The translations under genes were made by a program, and so were the position numbers. From Lepidostoma basale (Eukaryota; Arthropoda; Insecta; Trichoptera; Lepidostomatidae): 64,000 bases of DNA. This document shows positions 11,194 to 26,100 of the stretch, piece by piece. Position 1 is the stretch's first letter, and every line of letters starts with the position of its first letter. The notes beneath the pieces were generated by a model that made no database searches, had not been told where the DNA came from, and saw nothing but the letters and a program-made list of their open reading frames with translations. The stretch is taken from positions 1,302,001 through 1,366,000 of the forward strand of contig JAHDVF020001501.1 of assembly GCA_022606425.2 (NCBI GenBank). The letters are read 5' to 3'.

Positions 11194-14100
11194 ATGTCAA
11201 ATACAGTGATAACTAGTTACACTGATATCAGCGGGAATATTTCTAAACCTGGAAAACAATTAGTTGTTGTCGTAAATAAAGATGGTACCGTGTCTTTCGA
11301 GAAGAGTGTTTTTCAGTCGTTACTTGGTAGGTTTATATCCTTATCTTGTTAGTTCTATTTATTTTATCTGTTTAATAATTCTTTGATGTACCTTTTTATC
11401 ATTTGTCAGCATAACTTTATCATAAATAGCATAATTCAAATTGAAAATTAATTTGTTTACTGCATACTTTATATAAGGTTATGTATGAATGATAAACATT
11501 GTTTCTTACATGCTGTATATATTTTAAATAAACTATTGTCAAATGCTATTATTATTATGCTCTTATTTTAAATTTTAACATGAAATATTTATTGTAATAT
11601 TTTTTAATTTGAAGAATGTGTAAAGATTTGTGACATTAGTGTGAATGATGAGGAATCGAAGCGAGTAGCTAAATTTACGCATCTGAAACGCGGCATCCTT
11701 ACAAAAGATGGAAAAATGATGCACTCGAAATCATTGCCACCAATAAAACATTTCAACCGAAACGCAGATGGCAGTATGTAGAGTTCCAGTGCTAACCTTT
11801 ATATATGGAAATAAAGCTTGAAGCTAGCAAAGTAAGGATGAGTAGATAAAAATTAAATCAATGGGAAGAATGTGCGGAAAGATCATGTGTGAAAGGCAAA
11901 TAAATACTTCTTAATATTAAGAAAGGGTTGCAGATGTTTTGGAGAAGTAGAATAAATGTTTAAACAATTAAAAGGATTATCAAAAACTTCAAGCAGTATG
12001 AATCGAAAAATAAGTCAAGAAAGGCGAAAGAAAACACGGCACAACCATTTAAATCAATTCCCGAGTAATGGGTTTGGTCAATGGTTAAAAAACAATGAGC
12101 TAAGCATCTCACAATGGCTTAATATAGAGGAAGCTTGAGAGGTATGTCCCGGAAGAGTGCCGAACCATTTTTTCTGCCTCCCCTTCCAGGGAAATGATTT
12201 GATGAATAGTTAGTTAAATAATAAAAAATCTCGATATAATAGCCCCTTAACCACATCGGCTTTCCCAATGCCTGGATTTATTGACCAGCTTCAATACAAA
12301 ATAAAGAATGTATAAAAAAAAATGATAAGTCGATGGGTTAAGCAGGAAGTTTTAATGTAAGAATACACTGATTATTTTTCAAGGCTTTTTCATAAAATTT
12401 CAGATGAAAAGGGGGGTGAAAATACATCAGTAAGCCTGGTGCACATTAATGAAGATGGGAAACCGGCAGACGCCAGCGATGACAGCTCGGATGATGATAA
12501 TGTTCCTCACGTAAACCTTACGGTGAACGCTTTCTATGATGCCGAAAACTGTGATTCATTTGACAAAGGTATAATTTGGTTTACTTTTCGAGATTCAATA
12601 TTTGGGTCATTTGTATTTTAATATGACGGTATTTTTTAAATAAGGTCCGTTTGTGAATGGGAGTGAGAATGATCCAAGGTCTCCAAAGTTCGCTTGCGCA
12701 CCTGTTCCCAGCATGTTTGAACCCATTTAGACGCCATTTAAGCCTTATAATTTGTCTGCATGCTGAGCTGTACAAGTTTATAATGAGAAATGATCTATAA
12801 TTCGATTCTTGTGTAGAGTGTAAGAAACTAAGTAAGTGCAAGAAACTGTGCAACAGCGGAAATTCACCGTGAAATTTTCGAAGCGTATAATGATAATTCT
12901 ATGAGTGATAGTAAAGTCAAAAGTGGGTAAAGACGAACCGGAGCGTGAGCCACGCCCTGATTTGGTTCGTGATAATTATACAAAAAAATTCTAGAGGACC
13001 AATGATCCAAACCTTGCACCCAGTGATTTTCATTTGTTTCGGTACTTTACTCTTACCACTCCAATGTTGAGTGACTCGACATAGTATTTCTCACACCAAC
13101 TCCTATGTCGACCTAGGCTTGACATTATACATCACAATTTTTAAAACTAAATAATAATTATAATACACTCTACACTTTGTAAATTATTGAAGCAGTGGGT
13201 GGCACGTAAAACAATAATGAATGGGTAGTGCAAAGGGTTCAAGTGTATGCTCAGTGGTCAACGGTTCAACGACAACAATGAACTAAAAACTGCACTTATA
13301 GATTGTACTTCTTCACAAGCAGCAAATTTCAAAACTGCTTGAGTGAAATTATATAGAAAAGTAGGTAAAAGTATGTAATGGAAAAAAAATATATTAGCAG
13401 TATTTTTCTTTAAAAAATACTCATCGTAGATTGTATATACATATATTAATTAATTCACTGTTGTGTAAATGTCGAATCAGATAATTTAAAATTGACATTT
13501 TTAAAAAGCTGTTTATTTGTTACTAAAGATTTGCCACGTTTTCTATTAGGGCTCTCTCAAAATATTCAACCGTAATAACAAGTGCGTAATTGAAAAGCAG
13601 ATTTCAATTATTTGATTTTCGTGTTGTTTATTGGCTTTTATTTATCACTTCTTGTAGAGTAATGAAAGTCTAAACTACTGTATATAAAACTAATACAATT
13701 TGAGACTATCAACACATTGTTTGGATACTTATCCCGGTAATATGTTTTTAATGATGTTCGTTTTCCAGGGGCCCTGGAAGATTCCTATCTGTTGGAGTCG
13801 AGAGACTATTTCCTCATCGGCTTCCAGAATGACCACTGCTACACGGCCCTCAGCGCCCCCGCGCCGCCTGCATCCGCCCTTGCCCACACCGACACGCCCG
13901 AGGGCACAAAAGAGTCTAATCGCCTCGAGGCTATACCCGCTTCCAAGAAGATCACTATAATAGAGAATAAAGTTATTCCTAAAGATAAAAACTTCTTTAA
14001 TCTAAATACAGCAGACGCACAAATCATTTTAAGGAGATCAGATATCCTTAAGAAGATTGTAGACTCGCAGAAAGGAAACCATAATTTAATTCCATTGAAC

Positions 14101-17100
14101 AATAAGACGACCATCCTGAATGCGGTGGCAGTAGGTAACCAAAACTCCAACCTGACATCTGAGAGCTCTGCGGAAAGTTTTCACGATGATCGAGATTCTG
14201 ATTCGGATTATCATAGTCGGGGCAGGAAAACTGTCCTAAAGCCCGGGAAACCCAAAGCCATTGGAAATAAAAGTATTGTCAAGAAAATAGAACTGAAAAA
14301 AAGTATTTCAAATATACACCAATCCGATATTCCGCCGCAATATAAACATGCCAAAACATATAAAGTAAAGAGTTTCTCAAAGGCCAATAGTGTTAGAAAT
14401 ATTGTGGCCAAAAAATTGAAAAAATCAATTCTCTCCAAAAATGAAGCGAACAGAAATAACCAAGCTGTAAGTGATCCCAAACTGATGCCTGATTCTGAAA
14501 GCGTTAAAGATCTTCCGAAAGCTGAACCACCGAAGCCTGTTAAACCAGCTCTTAAAAAAGATAAGAAACCTCCAGCACACATTACAGCCTTACTTAATGA
14601 CATGACCTCCCTGTTCTCCACCCCAGATGTGATCCGCAGAATCTCCACAGACTCGAAGCAAGCACCCAAAACCCCCGATAGGGTCGGAAGTAACATCAAA
14701 AAATCAGAAAAAGAATTCCTTGTCGAATCTCCAACTACACCAGATAAAGTTTTAGAGTTTCCTAAAAACAAGATAGAAACAAAAACATATTCTAACACAG
14801 CTCCCAAAACTGTTAACAAAATCATTAAAGATATTAATCAACCCTTGACCAGTAAAGCCAGTACAGAAGCCGGAGGCAATATGATGGCTCCATTAGGAAT
14901 GGCAACCCTGAGCCCGTACCCAGAGGGCACCAAGGAAACAGCCGCCAGCCCGCCCCTGTCCCCGAGTCTGGAGTTACTGGGGCTGCACCCTGAGGAGGAG
15001 GATTTGCCAGCTGATCTGCTAATGCATGTGGCACAATTGGTACAGAGTTCCGAGAACTTGCAAGAAGTCATAGACAAACAAGTCTTGGCAAAGGTGACTA
15101 ATGTACCTAAAAGTATACCGATGAATTCTGTGAGTAGCCCCTCACTGCCCAAAATAGATATTGTTAATAATCAGGTCAACCTTATGGAAACAGCACCTGT
15201 TTCAACCCCTCCTCCTAGAAAAGAACCTATTCAAATAGTACGGAGTAACGGACGTATCATAACACTCCCTCCCATCGAGGCGCCAGCTACCAGATCCTCT
15301 AAGAGGAAGAGTCTTCTAAATACTAGCATAGAGCAGCAGCCTGCTGCACCTGTCGCCCCCACTACTGTGCCCAAGGCGCCCACACCTGTCCCGCAGACTC
15401 CCATCCCTAAACAAGTCCAAAGTAATAAAAAAATAGTGCACAAGACTATAGAACAAGTTGCACAAAGAAAACCTGATATTGAGGACGATGAAAATGTGGA
15501 ATCTGATGAAAGTTGGAACTCTGAAGACGATCCCGACAGGTTTGTATAATATTATACAGTTAGTTATAGAATTTAAGCAAAAGTCTTCAAATAGTTTCTT
15601 CTATAAGTCTAAGTCCTCTAGAAATGTGTTAATACTATTTTAATGTAGTTACTACTAGTGTACTTCCACCTAATTTTCCAAACCACGGTAGAACAAAATG
15701 TTTCTTGATCATTTCAATAGATTTTAGGTGTTTTTAACAAGCATAAATTATTTTTCACTAATAATATTCCTTGTGAAAGAGTGTTTACCGTCTGCCGTTT
15801 ACACATTACAATTTGTAGTCTTGCACAAATCATAATTACAAAATATCTGTTGTAATAATGTATTAAAATCTATAAAATGTCAATGGAATATGCTGTCAGG
15901 ATCAAATGTAACCAGCCGCAGTTGAGAGCCAATTTTTTTGTTCAGAAAATGTAGCCAGCCAGACAATGAGGGTTAACTTAATACCGTAGAAACACATAGG
16001 ATAAGGTCACACTGAAGTGCTTTACTTAGTGCTAGCATGGTCATGTAGTGTTAAGCGTGCAATTGCAAAATTATGGTGTGTTGATTCGCTAGGATATGTC
16101 ATTAAGCAAGACTCCTATTTATGTGGCCGTAACCTTCCAGCTTTTACATCAATAAAAAATATTTTTTTTAAGGATTAATTGTATCTCAATAGAGACCAAG
16201 ATGTAAATTGTTTTCTGGGAACAGAATATGGTGGTCGAGGTGCTTACAGGACTTATGACCTGTCATTGGTTGAGTTAAGCGATCGCTTTATGTTAACAAC
16301 ATTCCCCATTCTGCCCTTCTATAATGCCTATGATAATTGCATAGCCTTTCACATGGCATTAATAAAGATTTCCTGCTAATTAATGCTTACACCTTATCTT
16401 AATAGATGGCGCTAGTGTAGATTGAACTAAAAAATTATGTGAAGTGTTTCTCAACATTGTAGCATATATACATCTTCCAAAAATTTGTCAGACGTGGTGG
16501 TCGTAAGAAGGGCGGAATGGGGAATGTTGTTAACATAAAGCTTAACCCAACCAATGACAGGTCATATGTCCTGTAAGCACCTCGACCACCATATTCTGTT
16601 CCCAGAAAACAATTTACATCTTCATCTCTATTGAGATACAATTAATCCTTAAAAAAATATTATTTACCCGCAATGGGTAAAATCCAGTATTTGTATACAT
16701 TCTAAATATTTTTTTATTTACTTATATGTCAAACTTATTGCACCCATAAGAAGTTCGATTACTTTAATGAAAGTTATGGCGTATACACATTATTAAATTA
16801 AGTGGATTATACAGTGTTTAAAATTCTCCTTGTGAAGTTCAATTAAACAAATAGAAATCAATGGCTCGCCAATAAAAATATAATTAGCCTGAGAGGTTAA
16901 ATCTTATTCCCTAAGTATTGAAAATTAAGGCATTAACACTGTGGAATTCCACTGTAAATTGGAATTTGAAACACAACACAATATTTTCCACTTTAGTTTA
17001 TTCAATATCTTTATAAAATTATAATAAAAATATTAAAACATGACAATGTTTCGGAGGTGGCTTCCATCTTCAGGTGTAAGTATATATATAACTGATAAGT

Positions 17101-20100
17101 TATATACTTGCACCTGAAGATGGTGGCCACCTCCAAAATATTGTTGTGTTTTAATATTTTTATTATAATTTTATAAAGATATTGAATAAACTAAAGTGGA
17201 AAATATTGTGTTGTGTTTCAAATTCCAAAGTAAAAGTAGCCTCATGATTAAATATGTCGTGATATATTGCAGATGCTTATTAGATACAACATTAATTAGA
17301 GTATGTGGCATTGTAATCTATGGATATCAGTCGTCAACATGTAGCAACAAAATGTTTTGTTGGATATGAGAGTATTGTGTTCAGTTCAAATTGCTTATCA
17401 ATGTAATGAGTGGCTTGAGTATAGAATGTAAAGAAGAGTGACTGCCCACAGGTTGTGGTGCATCTGCAAGCAGCCCCACAACAACCGCTTCATGATCTGC
17501 TGCGACCTGTGCGAGGACTGGTTCCACGGCAAATGCGTGAACATCACCAAGACTATGGGCCAGGAGATGGAGGAGAAAGGGGTGGAGTGGCGCTGTCCCA
17601 ACTGTTTAAAAAAGAAATCTGTCGCCAAGGTTTGTACAGACGTACATACAGTTTATATCACCATTGTTTATATTTTAATAAAGTTTATTTTCCAAACTGG
17701 ATTGTTTTATTATTCTGAAACCCTTCACTGTATAATAAATTGAAAATGTGTCAAAACACTAATGTTTAAAAAACTGAAGTATTTATTTTACCCTATGAAA
17801 TATTAATTAACATTATTTATCTTCCTCGCCCCTAAATTCAATACAAAAAATTAAAATACACATGGCGCAGTGTTATTTATTACATAACCTCTTTCACAGT
17901 TATTCACTTTATAACCTCAAAATTGACAAATAGCTATGGGAATTATGTAATTGTATCCATGTCCATTAACCAAGACCAATGTTCTCTTTCACTCCAGCCC
18001 AATTCACCCCGTAAGTCGACAGACAGTAAGTCTGAGGCCAGTTTGGAGAATGAGGCGTACTCGCACTTGCCCACCGGCGGGCCCCGGCAGGGTGCGGGCA
18101 CCAGTTGTATTGTGTGCAAAAAGCCTGCGCGGGCCAGCAGCATCTACTGCAGTGATGGCTGCATCCTCAAGCACGCCCAGGGCTCCCTCGCCTCCAGTCC
18201 CGTCAATGCTCCCTCCAAAGTGCTATCCACTCAAAGTGCTGCTACCGACAAAGCCAATCCTGATACTAGAGTAAGTAGTAACCATAGTCATATATGTTGC
18301 ATCTACTTGAAATTTTTAATGACTTCTTTTTTATTTCTTGACCAATGATGTAAAACTCCATTTTAAATATTGATGAAAACATCTGCTTTCTAGATTTATT
18401 TTTATATCTTGGGGAAGTAACATGTTTTGCTTTGCTAAGACATTTGATATTGCCCTAACAAGGCGAAATGTGCATAGAATATAAAAAACTGCTGGAAAAC
18501 TAACATTTTAATAAATTTAGATTTAGATTATCGTGAATGTGTAGTAATGCTAATATTTTTAACTTCTCATATTCCCTGCAAATTGCAGGTCACCGATGTC
18601 ACTAGAAATGATGGTCAACTGAAATCTAATGTATTTATTAATTAATGTTTCAGGTGATAGTCTATGAAAGAGAAACCGGAAGATGTCTCGCTGGTACGAG
18701 TGCTCCCACGACAGCGAATCTAAAAGACTGGCTTCAAGAAAATCCCACATTCGAAGTGGTCCAACCAGGAACTATCAATAGACCTTCACTAAACCTAAAC
18801 AAAGCGCGTTCGAAGATGAACACGCAGAAAATTCAATCTGTTTTGAAAATTGGTCAGGACAAACAAATCATACTAATGCAACCGCCGAAAGGTACAATGG
18901 CCGGTAGTTCACCTTCAGTTAAGCAACAAGTACCCGGTAATAAACCGCTGACCCCTAAAATTATACCCGCCAAACCCCAGACACCGAAAACACTGACTCC
19001 AAAGTCGCTCTCCCTGAAGCTACAGTCTCCCAAGGAACAAGTCGCATCCAAACCACCAACTCCCAAATTACAAATTTCTAAACAGCAGACAACCGTTAAA
19101 CCGGGTATCAAATCTCCACCTACGCCTAAAACACCTACATCACAACAAAAGGTATATTGGCTTTGAATTGTTTAAGATATAATGATTTTACTGAAATCTC
19201 TTGATGGAAGTTAATTTTAAATAATAATGAAATAAAACAATTTTCTTTAAGAACTACTTCTACTTTTGTCTTTATTTCGACAACGACCGGTTTCATCAGG
19301 CTCGCTGTCAAAACAATGACAAAAGTGGTAATAGTTCTTTAAAAAAATTGGTTTATTTAATTATTTTAAAAAAAATGTTTTTAGGTTTCATGTTTTTTTT
19401 TTTTAATTATTCAATATTCTTTTCTAATTACACTCTGCTTGTTTACAAGATGTTACATTCTTGTTTATTTTATAGCAACCATCACTAAAGTCACCGACAA
19501 CACCTACGCATTCACAAAAACGGGATGACACCAAACACAGGATGAATAGCACAGAACCGATCCGGGAAAACGTCAGGAAAACTTTACAGGAGCAGCTAAG
19601 CATACGAATGTCCGAAACCAAGGATGTGAAGTTCAATGGGGACGAAATTCAGAAGTTTGCCATCGACACGGAGCATGAACTGCATGACCTCTTCAAGGAT
19701 GTGGGAATCAAGTACAAAGCTAAATACAGATCACTCATGTTCAACTTGAAAGATAGAAAAAATCTTTCTTTATGGCAGAAGATCTGTGACCGCTCTATTA
19801 CACCTAAACAACTGGTATGTTTTTTTTCTTCTTTGATTATCATAAAAACTCTTGATTTGCAAAAATTTATATTGTATGTATTAAAAAAATTATGTCTTCT
19901 TTGTCATGTTATTATTGTCAATTGTTTTTAATTATCCTTGTTTTGTTTTGTGCGTAAATCTTTTTTTATATTTCTTTATTAGGTTCGCCTATCACCTGAA
20001 GAATTAGCTAGCCAAGAACTGGCCCAGTGGAGAGATCAAGAAGCCAAACATCAACTTGAGCTTATAAAGAAATCTGAACTAGACCTTCTAGCATGCAGCA

Positions 20101-23100
20101 AGACCTATGTTCTTAAAACACACAAAGGGGAAGAGGTAAGTTATTCACATTTATACTCACACCCTCACTAATCTAAAATCCACTATTTTTAATGAAAATT
20201 TAATTTTAATCTTATATAATTATTTTAGGTTATAGAAAGTAGAACTACAGATACAACAGAATTAGATCCAAATGTGGCCGTAGAAGATATTGTGTCCGCC
20301 CTTAACCATGTCCCAGGAGAAGATAAAATTAAAGATGACAAGGACAGAGACAGTCGCTCGCCGTCTCCCTCTCAACGTCACCGGCATCACTCGCATCCCT
20401 CGCATCACAAACATTCCAAGTAATATGTCATTGATTTATATTTTAATTGGCATGGGTTCAGACGTCCATAAATAATTACAATATCTAATCATAAAAATGA
20501 TATTTAATCATTATTGCAGGCACAAAAGTAGATCACACAGCAAATCTTCAAAAAGTTCACATAAAAAGGATCAATCTGTGGACCGAAATAAAAGTTCTTC
20601 CGAAAAACGAGGGTCATCTAAAGAGAGAAAGTCAAGCAGTCGTAATCGGCACCGCAAAGATTCCAGAGATGAGGATAGGAGCCACCGAGACAGCAAGGGC
20701 CACGGGCGCTCTCGCAAGTCCTCCAGCTCCGAGCACCGCCACAAGTCCAAGACCGACCACAAGAGCAGTCCCAGCGAGAAGGCCCACAAACGATCGCACT
20801 CTAAAGAGAGGGATAAGCGCCGGTCTTCATCTTCCTCCAAAGAAGGACGTAAAAGGTGAAATGCTTTTAAATGTTTAAAAATATGCTAGTACATAAAAAT
20901 TAATGTACCTTTTTTATCAAGTTTTCTTAATATATATGAAATACACATTTTATAGTGCTAATTAAATATACGGCCGAATTTTAATAGAAAGAGTAAAAAA
21001 GACAACGACTGAAAGAGTATGGGATGTTCAAGGCGCTTTTATGACCGGAAGAGGATGTATGGATCAGATTTTTGCACTTCAAACGCTTGCGGAGAAGTCT
21101 ATGGCCAAAAACCGTAAGCTTTTCTGTGCGTTTGTCGATTTGCAAAAAGCCTATGATCAAGTGAACAGAGATAAACTGTGGTCAATCTTGTCCGAATACG
21201 AAGTGAGCACAAAACTGATACGGGCGGTTGCTTCTCTCTACGAAGGGAACACTGCCAGTGTTAGGGTAAATGGAGACATCATGCCTTGGTTTGATATCAC
21301 GAAGGGTGTTAAGCAGGGCTGCGTGATGTCTCCATGGTTGTTCAATCTGTATATGGACAAGTGTATGAAAGAAAATTAAAGGCTGGTGCTAAGATGAGTT
21401 ATCTGTCTGTAAACTGTCTGCTTTACGCGGACGATGCCGTTCTCGTTGCGGATAGTGCGGACGAATTACAAGTCTTGGTGTCGAGAATGTATGAGGTATG
21501 CAAGTCAAATGATTTAATGATGAATGTCGGAAAGTCAAAGGTGATGGTTTTCGAAAGGGAAGAGCAAATGACAGTTTGTATTATAAGTGTGAACGAAGAG
21601 AACTTGGAACTGGTGAGGGAATTTGTGTATTTAGGTAGCATGTTCACAGCAGATGCCCGAACGGATAGTGACGTCGAAAGAAGGGTTGGTGCGGGTAACA
21701 AAGTGAATGGAGCTTTTAAAATAGTTATTGGAAACAAGAATTTATCAATGAAAGCAAAAACGGCCGTTCACAATGGAGTTCTGGTCCCAACCCTAATGTA
21801 TGGAAGCGAAGCATGGAACTGGCAGAAGAAGGATGAGAGTAGAATAAATGCGGTAGAGATAAGGTCCCTAAGACGCATGTGTGGTAGAATGATATACGAC
21901 AGAATCTCAAATGCTGATATAAGAAAGGAATGTAGAGCGGAAGAAGGTATTATGAACTAAATTATGAAAGGATCGCTGCGTTGGTTCGGACATATGGAAC
22001 GCATGAATGGAGAAAGAATGGTTAAGAAAGTATACGTTACTTATGTTAATGGGGTACGAAGTCGAGGCAGACCGAGGAAAACATGGCATGACCAAATTAA
22101 TCAAATTTTAAAGGTTGGTCATGTTAGAAGTCGGAGGAATCGACGTGCGTGTATGACTCGTTGTATGAATGTGGAGGAAGCTAGAGAGGTTTGCCAGGAT
22201 AGAGTAGTGTGGCGGTCCATTCTCTCTGCCTACCCCTGCGGGGAAACGGCGTGATGGTTTGTTATTGTTGTTGTAATTAAATCATATACCATATTCAGTT
22301 TCCAATTTGCATCTTCGTCTCTATTGAGATACAATTAAATCATGAATTGATAACCCACGGTGGGTGAAATCCAGTATTCGTATACAAGTATAAGTATACA
22401 TTCACAAAAAATATTGTAATCATATCTGCTCTAATGTTTGGCATATAGATAGGAGTGTGACATCTCCAGGCGGCTTCTAACAATGCGCTAATGGCGGGGT
22501 AGCCTTTCACATTGAGTTAAAAAGATGTTCTGCTTAATAAACATAAATCTCCATAGATGGCGTTAGTATGTAGATTATAATATAGAGTAATCTTAAAAAG
22601 ATTAACATATGTAATCAAAATCTTCATAGATGGCACATTGAAACTGACATGTGAAAAATGGCATAGGACTTTAACATATATACAACTTCCAAAAATTTGT
22701 CAGACATGGTCATAAAGAAAGGTGGATTGGGGATGTTGTAATTATTAGGGGTACCCATAAGTAATGTCGTTTTTTTCAATGAAATTCAAAACAATTTTTC
22801 TTATACTTCATTTAACTTTTCTTATATAAAATTATTCCCCATATAATCTATAACCTTCTGCCACCTTTTTTTAAAATCAACCATGCCCTTCTGCTAAAAT
22901 TCAACGGATTTTGACTGAAAATATTGTGATGGGGCCGTATTCACCTCTTCTGAGGAATTGAAATTTTGATTTCTTAAAAAATGTTCCATAGAACAAAATA
23001 AGTAGGAATCAGATGGTACGAGATCCGGCGAGTATGGAGGATGCAACAGGGTGACCCACCCAAGATTTTTTAAGCGTCAATTTCGCAACATGAGCTCGCG

Positions 23101-26100
23101 CGTTATCGTGCTGAAGAGTAATGGCGCTTCTATTCACCAAAGCTGGCCTCTTTTGGCGTAATGCTTCATTAAAGCTATCCAACTGTTGACAGTATAACTC
23201 TGCCGACACTGTCCGACCCTGTGGCAATAGTTCAAAGTAAATGATTCCTTTCGAAACCCAATAAACACATAATAACCCTTTTTTAGAAAGCAATGACCGT
23301 TTAGGGGTTGAAACGGCCTTTTGTCCGCATTTTAGCCATTGTTTTTTTTCTCGTTATGTTTTAATTAAACCTATTTCTCATCACCAGTCACTAAGTCATA
23401 AAGAAATGGGCTTAATTGTTCTTTTTCTAGCAATAATCTGCTGATGCCAAGCCGTTGAGCCACGTTGCGGTCGGTCAATGCGTGCTGGACCCAAAAATCT
23501 TATTTTTTAATCTTGCCCAACTTCTTTAGGATCCTTTGAGTATTGGACCAGGTTGTACCGACCTTTTCCGGTAATTTCTCTATAGTCAGCATCGGGTCGT
23601 CTTCGATTTCAGACTTCACGGCTGCTTCATCCGCCTGGACGGGTCGTTCACTTCAAGGCTCATTTTCCAAACACAAATCACCAGATTTAAATTTTTTGAA
23701 CCATCGTTGGCATTTGCTGACATCCAATATGTCACCGTAAATCTCGAAAATATTCTTCGTAGCTTCTGTCGATTTATTTTTCGAATGATATTGAAAAAGT
23801 ATACAACTCTGCAGATGTTGTTCCAACGGACACGTCTCTACCATGTCGTCAGAGGGGTAAAGAAACCGTTTAATTTTGTCTCAAGGCCACGAGCAGGTAG
23901 CAGCTACACATTTATTAGCAGATTATAGCACGTCCTTACTGCATAACAGACCGAATGAGACTATTTTAAAGATGGCGCATCGAAAAAAACGACATTACTT
24001 ATGGGTACCCCTAATACATAAAGCGTGCGCTTAACCCAACCAATGACAGGTCATAAGTCCTGTAAACACCTTGATCAACCATAATCAGTTTCCAATTTGC
24101 ATTTTCGTCTCTATTGAGATACAATTAAATCATGAATTGATAACCCACGGTGGGTGAAATCCAGTATTCGTATACTCGTACAAGTATAAGTATACATTCA
24201 CAAAAATAATTTATATTCTAATTAAATCAAATCAGATCTGTTTATTTACTCTAAAATTTATTAACTGTTAAATTTACAACACTGATATAATATACAATTT
24301 TTTATCATACGCTTTTTGAGAATGTCTGTTTTGCCAACCGATGTTGGCATCATCAGGTGGCAACAACACTTACAGTTGTTTGTAACACCTGATGATGCCA
24401 ACATCGGTTGACGTAACCGCTGTTGCGACATTCTCAAAGAGTATATAATAAAAAATTATGATATTATAACAGTGTTGTAAATTTAACAGTTAATAATGTT
24501 CAAGTCAGTGGCGGTACTCCCATAGAAACCCAGAAGCCCGGCTTGCATAAGAAATTTTGAATCAAAACCCCTAAATCAAAGTAATCATGCTCCCGCATAA
24601 ACCAACAACCCACCAAATCACCTTCCAACAATGACGTAAGAGGAATATCCAACCCATCAGACGTAATAGGAATATCCACAATAGCTGAGCCTCTCTGTAA
24701 GCCAGAAAAGCTTTTGATTCAAAATTTCTTACGCAAGCCGGGCTTCTGGGCTTCTATGGGAGTACCGCCACTGGTTCAAGTATTGTAGTGTTTCGGCCAA
24801 ATAATGGACCATATAATTATATTTAGAAGCATCTCTTTGAAAATAGGTTTTATAATACCAATACAGTAAAAGTCCGATAATTCGAAATTCAAGAGACCGG
24901 ATTTCTCAAAAAAAATTCGAATTACGAATTACGCGATCACTAAAAAAAAAAATTCGCCAACTGCTGCGGCTTGGAACATCGCGGCCATTTTTTCGTTTTG
25001 TCAAAATAATAATTATAACGTCAAGTGAATAATAATAACAAAAGTGTTTGGATAGCAAAACCACGTTTTTGTGGGTCAAATGGCGGTTTGAAATTAAAAT
25101 CAACTTTTTTATTGGTTAAAAGAATCCTATTAAGACAGGCATTTCATACGGATAAAAAAAAACATATAAAAATTAATACAGTGAAACCCGGATTTTACAT
25201 TTTCCCGCCATTTGCGTATAATTATTTCAGTCCCGATATATTTTAGTACATTTTTTTCCCGCAATGTACATCGAAAATATTCAAATACGCGAGTTACGCG
25301 CGCTTGACACATTATTTCGGTCGTGATTGGTCAGCGAGCGACGTTGCGATTGGTCAACAGACAGCGCCCCACGTGGTGATCGGCCGACATTTTTCGATTT
25401 TTGCCGTTTTTATCCTATCGTTATCATTCGGTTTTCGACTCGATTTATTACGCTTTCGACATTCGCGATCGTGTTTACATAGTTTTTACGTTTTTTGGTT
25501 TGTTTTATTCTTTAAGTTTATTGATTTTCTTCCTTTTTGTATACTCATTCTGAAGTAATGTCTCGAGAAAAAAAAGCTTTGTCTAGGTTTGGAATTTCTC
25601 CGAAAACTTTCTGAAAGAAATATTGCAAATTTATAGAAAAGAAATTATGGATACACGAAAGATGCTGAGTTATGAGGCATTCAAAGGAAAAGTGGACTAA
25701 CCCACATGATGGCCAATATTGAGTTAACTATGGGAATGTGTCTAAAACATGTGTTTCTTCAATTCAAAAACGAACTAAACTTAGTTACAACAATATTCTT
25801 TAGATGGAAGTGTTTTTTTTGTTTTTGCATTTAAATATTTAAAAATATTCTCAATGCAAAAGTGGACCATAATGGTCAGTCCAAAGTATTAGTGCCGAAA
25901 ATGAAGTTCATGTATATTGTGTCCAATTCCGATTATGTGGTGAATGATATTGACTACAATTTTTTAGTGAGTGGTCATTCCTATTTACCATGTGATCAAG
26001 TTTAATTAAAAAACAAAAATGATTTTTTCGAGATATTTACAATCCGGAACACTGAATTCAAGTAATACAATCAGCCAGGAAAAGTAATCATTTGAAAATA

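Noticed and set aside
14211..14825. 204-aa open frame antisense to pps exon 4
   Set aside because: It is entirely opposite a well-supported coding exon of biased composition and resembles nothing; it is a shadow frame.
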